Shown: piece after piece, positions 1 to 10,000 of the stretch
Layout: every line of letters begins with the position of its first letter
Numbering within the stretch: position 1 is the stretch's first letter
Assembly: GCA_027943245.1 (NCBI GenBank)
Contig: JANDJZ010000252.1
Coordinates: forward strand, 1-62,119
Length of the DNA: 62,119 bases
Direction of reading: 5' to 3'
Origin: Acanthamoeba sp. SK_2022b
Taxonomy: Eukaryota > Discosea > Longamoebia > Acanthamoebidae
Notes under the pieces: generated by a model
What the model saw: the letters and a program-made list of their open reading frames with translations, nothing else
Database searches by the model: none
What the model was told of the DNA's origin: nothing
Made by a program: the position numbers and the translations under genes

Positions 1-50
<50 letters not shown>

Positions 51-174
51 CCCTAACCCTAACCCTAACCCTAACCCTAACCCTAACCCCTAACCCTAAC
101 CCTAACCCTAACCCTAACCCTAACCCTAACCCTAACCCTAACCCTAACCCTAACCCCTAACCCTAACCCTAACC

Positions 175-258
<84 letters not shown>

Positions 259-306
259 CCCTAACCCTAACCCTAACCCTAACCCTAACCCTAACCCTAA
301 CCCTTT
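1..306. repeat. Telomeric repeat array (CCCTAA)n
   Basis: A nearly continuous array of CCCTAA units (TTAGGG on the complementary strand) starts at base 1. A C-rich strand read 5' to 3' into the window is what a left chromosome end looks like. Variant units are scattered through it: CCCTAAA near 13, 26, 193, 214 and 234, CCCCTAA near 88 and 155, and one shortened CCTAA near 203. The array stops abruptly at about 306, where the sequence turns into a different hexamer repeat. Confidence 0.97.
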
Positions 307-376
307 CTTTGACCTCGACCTCGACCTCGCCCTCCCCCGATTTCGACTTCGACTTCGATTTCGACTTCGATTTCGC
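307..376. repeat. Degenerate hexameric subtelomeric repeat
   Basis: Directly inside the telomere are GACCTC units followed by CGATTT/CGACTT units. The period stays at 6 bp, as in the telomere, but the motif is unrelated to TTAGGG. The array dissolves into non-repetitive DNA near 376. Confidence 0.75.
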
Positions 377-844
377 CCTGAGCCGCACCTCCAATTCAGA
401 ACTTGGTAGGGGTTTCGGACGCTAATAGCGGCCTCAGACAACTATCTAAGGCCTCGCTATCCTCACCGAGATGCCGGCTCGCGGCGGCTGTACAGCCCTT
501 CTTTTTCTTCCCCTTCTCCTCTCCTCCTTTTTCTCTCTCTCTCTCTCTCTCCCCGCTTCCTCCGGTCTTCCCCCCCTCGGCATGTCGAGCGGCTTTCCCC
601 CCCCCTTATCTCCCGCGATCTCTGGGGGGTGATTTCCCTGGCCGCTGGATCTCCAGCGGCCGGCCTTTTTTCCGCGGGCCTTTTCCAGGGGTTTTTCCAG
701 CCGGCCTTCCCTGGCCTTTTCCTTGGCTTTTCTCCTCTTCTCTTGTACTTAGTGTTTTTCTCCCTCTCTCTCCGGCCACGGCAATAACGTGCCTGTGTGG
801 TGTCTTGTTTTATAAATCTGTTAATAAAAACTCGATTACCCTAA
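377..844. other. Pyrimidine-rich subtelomere without a supported gene
   Basis: From about 500 to 775 the top strand is dominated by C and T, including a CT dinucleotide run near 533-553. Open frames here are low-complexity products of that bias and I do not call them genes. Near 808-830 the sequence becomes AT-rich with a TTTATAAA-like stretch and AATAAA. This could be a TATA element for the gene beginning at about 845, or a poly(A) signal of a lost upstream unit. A lone ACCCTAAG (837-844) resembles a telomere unit. Confidence 0.6.
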
Positions 845-2477
845 GTGCTGAGTGTGGATGAGATCAAGGCTCTGCCAGTCAAGTCTAAAAGGGTGAGGAG
901 GCTGAAGGGGATGGCAATGCAAAGGATTCTGATGGGGATGATGCTCTACCTCGGTGGGGGACTCAGGAAACAGGTCTTTGTGAACCTCTATGCAGATCAC
1001 CTGCAATGGGATGCAGAGGAGATGGTGATGCAGGTGGGTGATGAAAAGGTGACTTGCCTCAACACCACTCACCTGCCCCTCCCGCCTCAGCTGTTTACCT
1101 ATATAGAGTTCTTCAAACAGAGAGTGAGGCCCCACCTCTGCATAGATCCTGCTGATCCCCCTCTGGCTCTGTGGCTCAACTTGGTTGGCAACCCCATCAC
1201 AACTGGAGCATTTGCTATCCAATTCAAAATCCTTATCAAAGACTTTAACCCTGAGCTCACCACCTCAGCCCTTGACTTCAGGAGGATGGTCATCACCAAT
1301 CTCTTTGCAGGTTCTCTCTCTCACACACACAGGCCAAAAAACAACAACAAAAAAACAACTAATGTACAACAAAATGTACAACAACAACAACAACAACAAC
1401 AAACACAGAGAGGATTCCCCTGGAGGAAGGTGAGACCATAGAGCACCTCCACAACAGGTTCAGTGATTACCTGGGAGTCTCTGTCAAGGTCATGAAGACT
1501 GTCTATAACAGGTTTGTGTGGTTCTTAACCCCCACACACACACTGTCAAACTAACAGCAAAGTGTGCACTGGGTGGGGGGGGAAAAAAGACATGATCTCC
1601 ACAAAAAACACAAGGGTACTCTTCACCTGGCCAACTCTGCCAAGGTAGCAGCAGGTGACCACAAAACCATGTCTGAGATGGAAAAGAAGATGCTTGGTGC
1701 CATCACCTCTGAGGGAAAAGTCCAGAGAGTTGATGTGGAAAAGAGGAAGGCTAGAGAAACTGCTGGTGATGCAGAGTGGGAAAGCTTGTCTGGCCACAAA
1801 AGAAAGAGTGCCAGGCTGCTTGAGGAGGAAGAGGAAGAAGAGGAAGAAGCAGAAGAGGAAGAGGAAGAAGCAGAAGATGAAGAAGAAGAAGAAGAAGAAG
1901 AGATGAACTCTGACAATGCCCACAACTTCAACAACAACGAGAAAGAGGATCAAGTGGAAGCGATTCAAGACATGAGGATCAATAGTGAGGATGGCAATCT
2001 CAAGGTCTGGGTCAAGTGGGAAGGCTACCCCACTGAGTTCAACACCTGGGAGGACTTTGACCAGATGGGGAAGCATTATCTTTCCTTAAAAAGGCCTCAG
2101 ATTGATTACTACAAATCAGATCCCTTGGAGATCTCCCAATCTGAACAGCCCCCAGATCTCCAGCCATTTCAGCAACCATCTCCCTCTCAGTCCTTGTCAC
2201 AACATGGCACCATGATGCCAAGTTCCACACATTTCTGTGGAAATTGCCAGACAGCAAGTTTGAAATGGATGTTGAGGTGGTGGACTCTGGCAACTCAATC
2301 AAAATCTCATTCAAGTGCCTGCTGCCCTCTGCTGATTTGCTGTCAAAGATTGCAAAGGAGGTGATTGAGCTCTCAGCCCAGCAGATCTCTGAGATCAGCA
2401 ATTTTGCAGACTCCTTCAAGGCAGCCAAGAATGTGGGGAAAATTCTTGTCAAGCCCATCTGTCAACAGACCACATGA
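845..2477 (+). CDS. Tyrosine-recombinase-like and chromodomain gene of a probable mobile element
   Basis: The first exon (about 845-1310) reads like the catalytic half of a tyrosine recombinase. It has a GGGLRKQ box with the first Arg, a beta-strand Lys in KVTCLN, then LTTSALDFRRMV matching the second Arg box. An intron at 1311-1408 (GT...CAG, phase kept) joins to an exon with HNRFSDYLG and KTVYNR, which would supply the final Arg and the nucleophilic Tyr. A second donor follows at 1512. Downstream (about 1650-2110) there is an acidic Glu-rich run and a clear chromodomain core, VWVKWEGYPTEFNTWEDF. The last ~80 residues (to the TGA at 2475) lie in a different frame from the chromodomain, so there is either an unrecognised intron or a frameshift near 2140-2210. 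No start codon is certain, and the 5' end may be truncated by the telomere. The recombinase call is inference from motif order; the chromodomain is strong. Confidence 0.55.
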
Positions 2478-2570
2478 CAGTTAACATTGTTGATGATGTC
2501 ACCTGTCTTTCCTTTCCTTTTTTCTCTGTTGAGAAGAAGGAAAACAACAGGAAAAAGAAACTGTAACTGA

Positions 2571-2576
2571 AATAAA
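2571..2576 (+). terminator. AATAAA poly(A) signal
   Basis: AATAAA lies 94 bases after the stop of the recombinase/chromodomain gene, in the expected orientation. It supports a transcript running away from the telomere. Confidence 0.5.
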
Positions 2577-2912
2577 CCATTTCTTGATGATTTCCCCCAA
2601 GTCTATTCTTCTCACTCTTGTTTTCCTTTAGGACAAGTGAGGCGCTATTCAAAGCAGTACTTCGGGTGGCTGCGTACATTCTGCATTCTCTTGATGAGCT
2701 GTGGCTGGCAGGTCGCATGGGCACAAGATGCTGCGCTGGATCGCAGAATTTGCCCGCTCTGCGCCTTCTTCCGTTCTCTCAGTGCGACATTGCCAATTTT
2801 TCCGGTGACAACAAGTCCCAGCACCCCGCCCCACTGCAAGGTGAGAGCAAAAAAGCATGCTTTCGTTGTGTACCATAGACGCCGCTCTCCCACCAAGGAA
2901 AAAAATGGGGAA

Positions 2913-4410
2913 TCAGGTCAGGATGACCAAAGCGTCCGTGGCCGGAAGGGCGTCATCATGATATCGACTGTGAGGAAACACAGCGCGGAGGCGCTCGTCC
3001 CGTCTCTCGTGATCCTGAGGCAGCCACGTAGCGCTTGCCAGCAGAAGCTGTTCCATCACAAGCCGTAGTCGATCCTGCTTGGCCACACACGCTAATAGGG
3101 AAGCCACCACGCGGACGGTGCTGCCCAGCATAGCGCGTTCATCTGTACACCGGCTAGCTTTAGTGCTGTTCAGCAACAGCGGTGCTGCACGGCGAGCGGT
3201 GTACCCTTCTCCTTGCCTTTGCTCATCTCACGTACAACCGTGGGACTGAGCGTTTGGATCAGCTCCACCACCACGCCCGTTACCACTTCCACTAGCTGCT
3301 GCCGTCGCTCAATTTTGCTCCCCTCGAGCTTTTGCGCTTCCCTATATGTCAGCACGACACGTACCAGTTGGCATTATTGAGCTCTCTTTGAGAGTTTGCG
3401 TCAAGATGAGGTGCGGCTGCTTCCTTGCTGATGATGCAGCTTGGCTTTAACCCTCCACTATATACCTTATGTCTTTTTTGATGTCCAGAAACACGCGCGT
3501 CTCTTCCTGGGCCCCTTCATCGCCCAACACCGAGGGCGGGAGTCCTTGTAGGATGCTAGGTAGCGCACACGTGCGTTTACAGCACAGTTGTGTATTAGTC
3601 GTAGGCGAACATACACCAACGGCCGTGGTGGACATAGGTAGGGCGTGTGTAAATATAAGCACCCATGAAGCTCGGTCTGTTCAGCTTCGTTGAGGGCAGC
3701 GGCCAACGACAGAACGAGACCTTCCAGGCCATCTTCATCGCTCTGCTGACCACACGCACTCTTGCGCAACATTAGCTGACACATTTCTTGGTGGGTGGGT
3801 GGGTGGGTGGTGGGATAAAGGGAATGTGGGCTGTGAGTGCGAGAACCTCATGTCGGGCTAGGCATAGGCCAGCCCCCTTAGCGGTGCTAGTGGCCACCAC
3901 CAGCGCCAGGTGCTCTCGTGCCCAGGTGAACACGTTGCGCACTATCATGACGCTCACAAACCGGGTGACCTCTCTCCTCCTTGCCTGGCCGGCGGCTCCC
4001 GTAGTGCAGCCCTCCCCTTCCGCGGCAGCGGGCTCGGTCGTAGCGGAGTGAAGGAGACCATCATCATCATCATCATCGAAGACACGAAAGATGCGGTGCA
4101 GCTCTGAGATGAGGTGGTCCTCCGTCACCTCTAGCTGGCTGGAGTGCTGCCTACGTAAGCTCTCGACGATCGTCAAAATCTGCTGGATTTGCTCGGTCTC
4201 AGAGTTGAGCTCATTTCGCTCTTCCAACAAGAGCTGAGCACGCCCTTGTTTCTCCAGGGCTGCCAGGCTGATGATGGGCGTGGCTGTTTCGTGAGCGGTA
4301 AGCCGCTGTCCCTCAGCTATGGTCACGTTTCCAATGTCTCCCGCTCCTCCTGAGCTGCAAGTGGAAAACAGGCCCCCAAGCCACGACCATGGCCACCCGC
4401 TGTTGCTCAT
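2913..4410 (-). CDS. Unrecognised multi-exon helical protein
   Basis: I do not recognise this family. Exon 1 starts at the ATG at 4410 and holds about 200 residues: a short hydrophobic N-terminus, a Leu/Glu-rich helix (about 45-100) and an Asp run (DDDDDD near residue 115). It continues into a helical stretch with VTRFVSVMIV and WAREHLALVV. Later exons are separated by short introns. They encode SDEDGLEGLVLSLAAAL (about 3665-3775), PPSVLGDEGAQEETRVFLDI (about 3470-3560), ERRQQLVEVVTGVVVELIQ (about 3205-3350) and LACVAKQDRLRLVMEQLLLA (about 2990-3150), ending near 2913. The alternating Leu/Val-rich helices suggest a HEAT/ARM-type solenoid, but no diagnostic motif is visible. It is head to head with the TPR gene, 122 bp away. 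The 3' exon boundaries are approximate. Confidence 0.5.
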
Positions 4411-4532
4411 CCTCTCTTTTGCAGAAGAAAGAGGGTTACACGCTTTGAGCTCCCAATTTTCTGTTCTCTTTTCCGTTTAGACATTTTGTTTTGCATTAAA
4501 AAAAATTCTCTCTTCTTTTGTTTTTGGTCAAG
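4411..4532. promoter_or_regulatory. Divergent promoter, unknown helical gene / TPR gene
   Basis: Only 122 bp separate the two start codons (4410 on minus, 4533 on plus). The interval is T-rich on the plus strand with an A8 run near 4498 and no obvious TATA box. Regulatory function is inferred from the position. Confidence 0.45.
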
Positions 4533-5939
4533 ATGAAGCGACTCACGACAAGAAATCTGCCGCGTACCGTCCGGACTTGGGTCGTGGGGCATAAGTGCCA
4601 ATTGCCCAGCACGGCCGGTTCGCCTCCCCCCCCAGCGGAGAGCTCTCCCCTCCTCAAGCACAGCTCTTTGGCTAACGATGGCGCATTCTCCCCCCCCCCC
4701 ACAATCCTCATTTTTGGTCGGCCTACGGCAGCGCGGATACATAGTGCACGTACATCGGCTTCGCCGCTGGCCCACGGGTGGGGCTGCACAGTTTGGCCGA
4801 GGCTCCCCATTGTTGACGATACAGCTTGTGCCGCACACTATCGAAGCTGTATCAGCTCCCAGCGCAGGCATTACAGTTCTGGCAGTAATCCAACGTGTTC
4901 TTCTGGCGCCGACGACCTACCACCACACACGGATGATGCGTCTCTGCCGCCGGCAGCCAATACCAATCTGGCAAAGGCCGACAGGCTGGTTGAGCAAGCC
5001 AGCGCCAAGTTCGAGAGTGAGGACTACGCAGGAGCGCTCGGGTTGTATCAGGAAGTGCTGAAGCTGCGTGCGGAGGCCCTTGGGGCCGATCATCCCGACG
5101 TGGGCGAGGCGTTCCACTTTGTGGGCGAGACCCTGTGGACGCTGGGCAAGTATAAGGAGGCGGAAGCGGCACTCGACCGCAGCCTTACCATCATGCGGAA
5201 GCAGCTGGGACCGAAGCACAAGGCCGTGGGTTCCATCCTGAGGAATATTGCCGAGTGTCGTCAGGCCTACATCAACGAGAATGAGGCCAAGATCACCCCG
5301 GCAAAGCGCGCCCAGACGCTGGAGCAGGTGCTACCGCTCATGCTTGAGGCCACCGAGATCGCTCAAGCCCACACAACGGCCGGTGGCGCCCAGGACGAGA
5401 ACTACTACCTCGACGTCCTCTACTCCCTGGGCGAAGTCTACATCCAGCTCGAGCGATACGGCGAGGCCCTGCCCTGCTTCGAGAAGAGCCTCCCATTCTT
5501 TGTCAAGACCACCGAACCTGGCAGCATGGACACGTTCATGTGCTGGCGCAACCTGTCTTCCTGTTATAGGGTACTCTCTCTCTCTCTCTCTCTTATACAC
5601 GTCCTCCTCCAATTTCCGCTACTTCTTCTCTCACCCACTCTTTTTATATATATATATATATGTTCTATATGGCATGGGGTGGACACCATGATCGAGCAGG
5701 CAATTGGTGACATAAAGAAGTGGGAGGAAGCCGAGGCCAACATCGCCAAGATCGAGGCAAACTGGCAGAGCGATTCCGAGTGCCAGATGCACGACCTCGA
5801 GAGCATGCGCGAGACTATGAAGAACATGGGTCTGGAGAAGGAGCTCGCCCAATTCGACACCACGTACCAGCAGCTTCAGGACGAGGAACGGGCCGCGACC
5901 AAGCAAAAACGAAGCAAGGCCAAGCCGAATTCGCCCTGA
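4533..5939 (+). CDS. TPR-repeat protein with likely mitochondrial presequence
   Basis: The ATG at 4533 begins MKRLTTRNLPRTVRTW, basic and rich in Arg/Ser, with an Arg/Tyr-rich stretch near QRRHYSSG. This looks like an organelle-targeting leader of about 110-120 residues. From about residue 150 come tetratricopeptide repeats of the kinesin-light-chain type (AKFESEDYAGALGLYQEVL, HPDVGEAFHFVGETLWTLG, KYKEAEAALDRSLTIM). There are further units around LYSLGEVYIQLERYGEALP. One intron, 5571-5699, is 129 nt and has no stop, so the frame reads through it falsely. Its 3' site is a GAGCAG double acceptor, with CAG preferred. The last exon gives a charged helix and a Lys-rich tail ending at 5939. The role is probably protein-protein scaffolding; the location is inferred from the leader. 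Confidence 0.8.
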   Translation: MKRLTTRNLPRTVRTWVVGHKCQLPSTAGSPPPPAESSPLLKHSSLANDGAFSPPPTILIFGRPTAARIHSARTSASPLAHGWGCTVWPRLPIVDDTACAAHYRSCISSQRRHYSSGSNPTCSSGADDLPPHTDDASLPPAANTNLAKADRLVEQASAKFESEDYAGALGLYQEVLKLRAEALGADHPDVGEAFHFVGETLWTLGKYKEAEAALDRSLTIMRKQLGPKHKAVGSILRNIAECRQAYINENEAKITPAKRAQTLEQVLPLMLEATEIAQAHTTAGGAQDENYYLDVLYSLGEVYIQLERYGEALPCFEKSLPFFVKTTEPGSMDTFMCWRNLSSCYRVLSLSLSLIHVLLQFPLLLLSPTLFIYIYICSIWHGVDTMIEQAIGDIKKWEEAEANIAKIEANWQSDSECQMHDLESMRETMKNMGLEKELAQFDTTYQQLQDEERAATKQKRSKAKPNSP

Positions 5940-6010
5940 AGCTCTGGCAGTGCCGGCCCGCTAAGAAAATAAGCTTTTTTTTGTTTGTTTGTTTGTTTCT
6001 CGGCAAGAAG

Positions 6011-6894
6011 ATGGAGAACGTAACTTGCGCAAGTGTGGGTATTGCAAGTGCCACTCGTCGTGTCGCGGTGCTCAGCAGCCACCTGCAGCCTTGCTCGGTG
6101 CACACACGCGGTAGCTACCGCTGCCTCTTTGTCACGCGGGCAGCGCCCCTAATGGGTGGCTACTGCGCCAGGGTGCGTTGGGTTGGGCGGCGAGAGCACT
6201 GCGGCCACACGTTCGCCTCCAAGTGTGGCCAAGGCAGAAGCGCTGCGCGATGTTGTGAACTACTACTGCCGGGATAAGGAGTTCATGTGCTTTGGGTGCT
6301 CCATTCACAACACAGCCGGACTGGGCCTGCGCTTCCTGCACGATGCGAAGCACAATGAGGCGGTAAGCTTCTTTACTGCCTCGGCATCCCACTCCAGCTT
6401 TCCTGGTGTGGTGCATGGAGGCATCCTTTCGGTGCTTGTCGACGAAGTTGCCTACTGGGCTCTTCAACTGCAGGTAGTAGGCCTCGCCCCGCCCCCGCCC
6501 CCAAAGAAACTTGTATCTGCACGTGATGTGACCTACCCACGCCAAACGCAGGTGAAGCGACCAGCGCTCACGACACGGCTGGACTTGCAATTCCTTCGGC
6601 CCGCTCAGGTGGGAAGCACCCTGGAGGTTCGCGCCAAAGCTCAGCCTGCCGAGACTAAGAAGCAGGTACACATACACACACGGGCTGCCTCACTTCTTCC
6701 CCCACGCAGGCCAGCGCCTATGGCTCATCACACACAACTAGGCAACTGTTGTCGTTCGCGTGCTCGATGAGAAGCAGCAAGTGTGCGCCCGAGCCACAGT
6801 TACCTACGCCTTGGTGGGTCAGGCAGCAATGAAGGCCGTGCTTGGCCCTGCCGTAGAAACCTACTCCCGCTGGGCCCAGGAGACCCCTCAGTAG
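6011..6894 (+). CDS. PaaI-type (hotdog) acyl-CoA thioesterase
   Basis: Four exons fit in frame: 6011-6172, 6234-6473, 6552-6665 and 6742-6894, giving about 222 residues. The N-terminal exon is Arg/Ser/Ala-rich without acidic residues after the first few, compatible with an organelle leader. Exon 2 has the family signature: a CFGCSIHNTAGLGLRF segment, then SFPGVVHGGILSVLVDEVAYW, the helix that carries the catalytic Asp/Glu of hotdog thioesterases. Exon 3 has the beta-strand block RLDLQFLRPAQVGSTLEV. Exon 4 ends VTYALVG...AQETPQ. The family hydrolyses acyl-CoA thioesters (THEM4/PaaI-like); the chain-length preference cannot be told. It lies tail to tail with the SNF2 gene, with 128 bp between stops. 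Confidence 0.85.
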
Positions 6895-7022
6895 AAGAAG
6901 ATTGGAAGAGTCTGGCGGCAATGGAGGTCTAGATGCAGACTGATGTGATGTGTTTTACATGTGTCGGGTTCCCCTCATTGTTCCCTTGGCTTGGGTCGTC
7001 CTATGGATCTCTCAGTGTTCGT

Positions 7023-10000
7023 TTAGTCCTGTCCTTGGTGGCAGTCCGACTCACTTTCCAAAGGGAAGCGCACGCGCTTTGGCTGCCCATCGGTCAGTTG
7101 AGTCGCCACGTTGTCACACTGCTCTTCCCGATCATCTTCCCTCGGCCGCTTGCGCACCGCGTCGTAGAGGGAAGCCTCTTCCTTTTCTTCCATGCTAGAG
7201 GCTCCCTTTCCCTCGTCCTCTTTCGCTTCGTCCTCGTCCGGCGTCATAAAACGCACTTGCTTCTTCTTCTTCTTCTTCTGCGGGCGGCTGGTGCTGGCGA
7301 TCCCCTGTTCTCCTTCCTCCTCCACGTCGTCGTTCAGCAGCTTCTCCTTCCCCTTGGAACGCGGGTCATCGCGAGCATCACCCGTTTGCGCTCTTGAATA
7401 CTGCCGTGCCCTCTTGCCCAGCACAGAAGCGGGGCAGTCGCCTTCCTCATCATCGCCGCACAGAGCCTCCCGCCCAATAAACTCTAGTGATCGCAGCAGG
7501 GAATGCACCTTGCGCTGGGCCTTGAGGTCGATCTCCGTCTTTGTCGCCTCTGCGGGGAGATACGCTCCGTTCAGACCCTCCTCCCAGAAGGCGGGAATTG
7601 ATTGGAGGGGGAGGGATCGAAGCTATACCCGTGTGAGCCACGAGCGACTTGTCTTGGTTGAGAGCCAGAATGGTCGCCTCGATGGTCTCCTCCATGACCA
7701 GTTTTTCCACGAACACTTCTTTCGTTTGCCCAATGCGATGAGCTGCGCAAGTAGAAACGTTGGTGAGGAGTGGTCCACTTGAGCCCTGTAAGGCTCTCGT
7801 TATGGGTTTTGGGGGGGGGGACCTCGCTTGATGGCCTGTCGCTCAACCAACGGATCCCACACTTGATCAACGAAGAAGACGTGCGACGCGGCGGTGAGGT
7901 TGATTCCAAAGGCTGTGTGGGCGACAGATGCGGGGAGCATGTGAGCGCTTCCCGCCACCTCATTCGCTTACAGCCCAGCGGCTGAATGTCGGTGCGTACC
8001 CGCCAATTCTGTCTTCATGAGAATAACCCGAATGCTGTCGCATGTGTTGAACGTGGTGAGCGCGCTTGCCCGAGCAGCGGGTGTCTTGGCGGTAATGAAC
8101 GCGATCACGTTTAGTCAGAGAAAAGGCCATGAGATTCACAGGTGTGGGGGGAAGGGCTGTGTATGCGTACAGAGTGTGAGCCGTGGAAGAACTCGCAGAA
8201 GGGGAGGCCAGCATGCCTCAGCGCCAGACGCAGAGTGAGCAGCACATGGACGAACTGAGAGAAGACTATCGCCTTCGACCCCTCGGGAAGCTGCCCGCAT
8301 ACGCACGCACAGGAGAGTGAGAGATCGCAGACGAGCGAACAGAAGAGCTTGCGTACCTGCTGCAGTCGATCGAGAAGATAGCTGAGCTTTGTGGAGTCGA
8401 CCTCGGACAACGGAACGTACGCAGATTCGGACAAACCGGACGTGTGTAGGAGCGAGGTGATGCCTGGCGACACTGAAGTCGCTAAGGAAGAGGACGAGGA
8501 GAGGGGCGATTCCGTGACGCCTGGGCTGACGGGTAGCTCGTGCACCGGCTCTGGGGGCGGTGCGAACCCCGCTCCTTGGTGAGGCAGCAGTGTGGTCGGC
8601 AGAGCAGTCGAGAAAGACCAGGACTCGGGCGGGCTGGCCGAGGCTGTCAGTGGAACGATCGCAGTGGGAAGCGGAGGCGAGCTCGATGATGCGCTTTCCA
8701 CGAATGGGAGGGAATCCTCCATGGTCTCCTCGCAGACAAGGCCAGCCGGCAGAGCCGCGGTTGCCAGCGCCGGTGGTGTTAGTGGTGCCTCTGAAGGGCT
8801 GAATCGCCGAAGGCGCAGTTGGCGAAGGGCTTCCAGCGATGGCTGCGCTGGCGCCTGTTCTTCGGAGTCTGTCTGTCGCTCCTCCTTAGCGCCGCCGTCG
8901 TGAGGCGAGGGTGATGGGGTGTCTGGCACCGTTGCTGTGAGCTGTGTATCAAACACCCCATCGTCGGCCAATAAAAGGGCATCGAGCGAGGGGTCGCCGG
9001 CGATCATGATGTCAACCACGTTTTGCAGATCGATGACCTCCGATTCAGACAGCTCTCCTCGCAGTTTCGGGTCACGAAGCTGTTCACTGGCCACGCCAAG
9101 GCTGGTGGAAGCAAAGCAGAAAGGGATTAGAGACACCACCGGCTACAGACACGGGAGGGATTGTACGATACCAAAGCTCCCGTTGCTCCCTGTCCAACGG
9201 CGTGAAGTGGAAGCAGTAGAGAATCAAGTTGGTGAGCGCCCGCTGTGCGTACTTGCGGTTGGCTGGATGAAGGAAGGAATCCGGGCCGGTGCCGCGCGAG
9301 GCGATCAGGTTCGTTTTGATCTGCGCCACGATTTCGTTGTACTTCTGCCTCTCCGAGTCGTTGAGCCTCAGCTCCACCACTGTCCCAAGCGGATGCCCCG
9401 CCGAAACGAGAAAATGAGATCAAGAGGTGAGGAGTGGGAAGGCATGTCCTTAAGAAGAAGAACGAGTACCTGATGTGTGACACTCGGGCAGAGCGATTTC
9501 TTTATCGATATCCTCCTGCTTATTTTTGACCATCACCTGAGAGAGGACGTCGAGGAGGCGCTGCTCGGCAGCAGGCTCGCCCTTTCGGAGCGGACGCGTG
9601 ATGTAATCGGCCCAGACGCTCCTGGCGCAGAAGGGTTCGTGCCCGAGAAACGTGAGCAGACCAAACAGGTGCTCCAGCTCCGTTTCCATGAGAAGACCTA
9701 TGTCACGCCGCGCCGGCGGTCATTGGCCGCGCAGATCAGGCTAGCTCGAACACGCACGCGCACAAGGAAAAATTGAATCCTCGGTATGCTTACCAGGAGT
9801 GGGCGTGCCGGTGCAGGCCCACTTCCTCTCGCACTGGAGGTTGGCGCCAAGGTTGGACTGATTAGAGTGCTTATTGCCCATCACGTGGCCCTCGTCGACG
9901 ATAAGCCGCAACCAGTACACTTGCATGAGCGGACTTAGCGGCCGGTACGCTGTCGACGATCAACCCAAGGAACCCGGGTGAGGCTTTTGTCAATTAAACA

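Noticed and set aside
217..441. Minus-strand open frame rich in Arg/Ser and Gly/Leu across the telomere edge
   Set aside because: It is a translation of the telomere and the adjacent hexamer repeat, not a gene.
403..861. Plus-strand open frame of 152 codons in the subtelomere
   Set aside because: Low-complexity Pro/Phe/Ser product of the pyrimidine-rich tract, with no motif or codon structure.
1830..1900. Glu-rich run as evidence of a pseudogene
   Set aside because: It is in frame with the chromodomain and acidic runs are common before chromodomains, so it is not evidence of decay by itself.
2637..3068. Plus-strand open frame opposite the unrecognised helical gene
   Set aside because: The minus strand shows helix-rich exons with splice signals; the plus frame has no coherent protein character.
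5331..5612. Minus-strand frames opposite the TPR gene
   Set aside because: Mirror images of a GC-rich coding sequence; the plus strand has clear TPR repeats.
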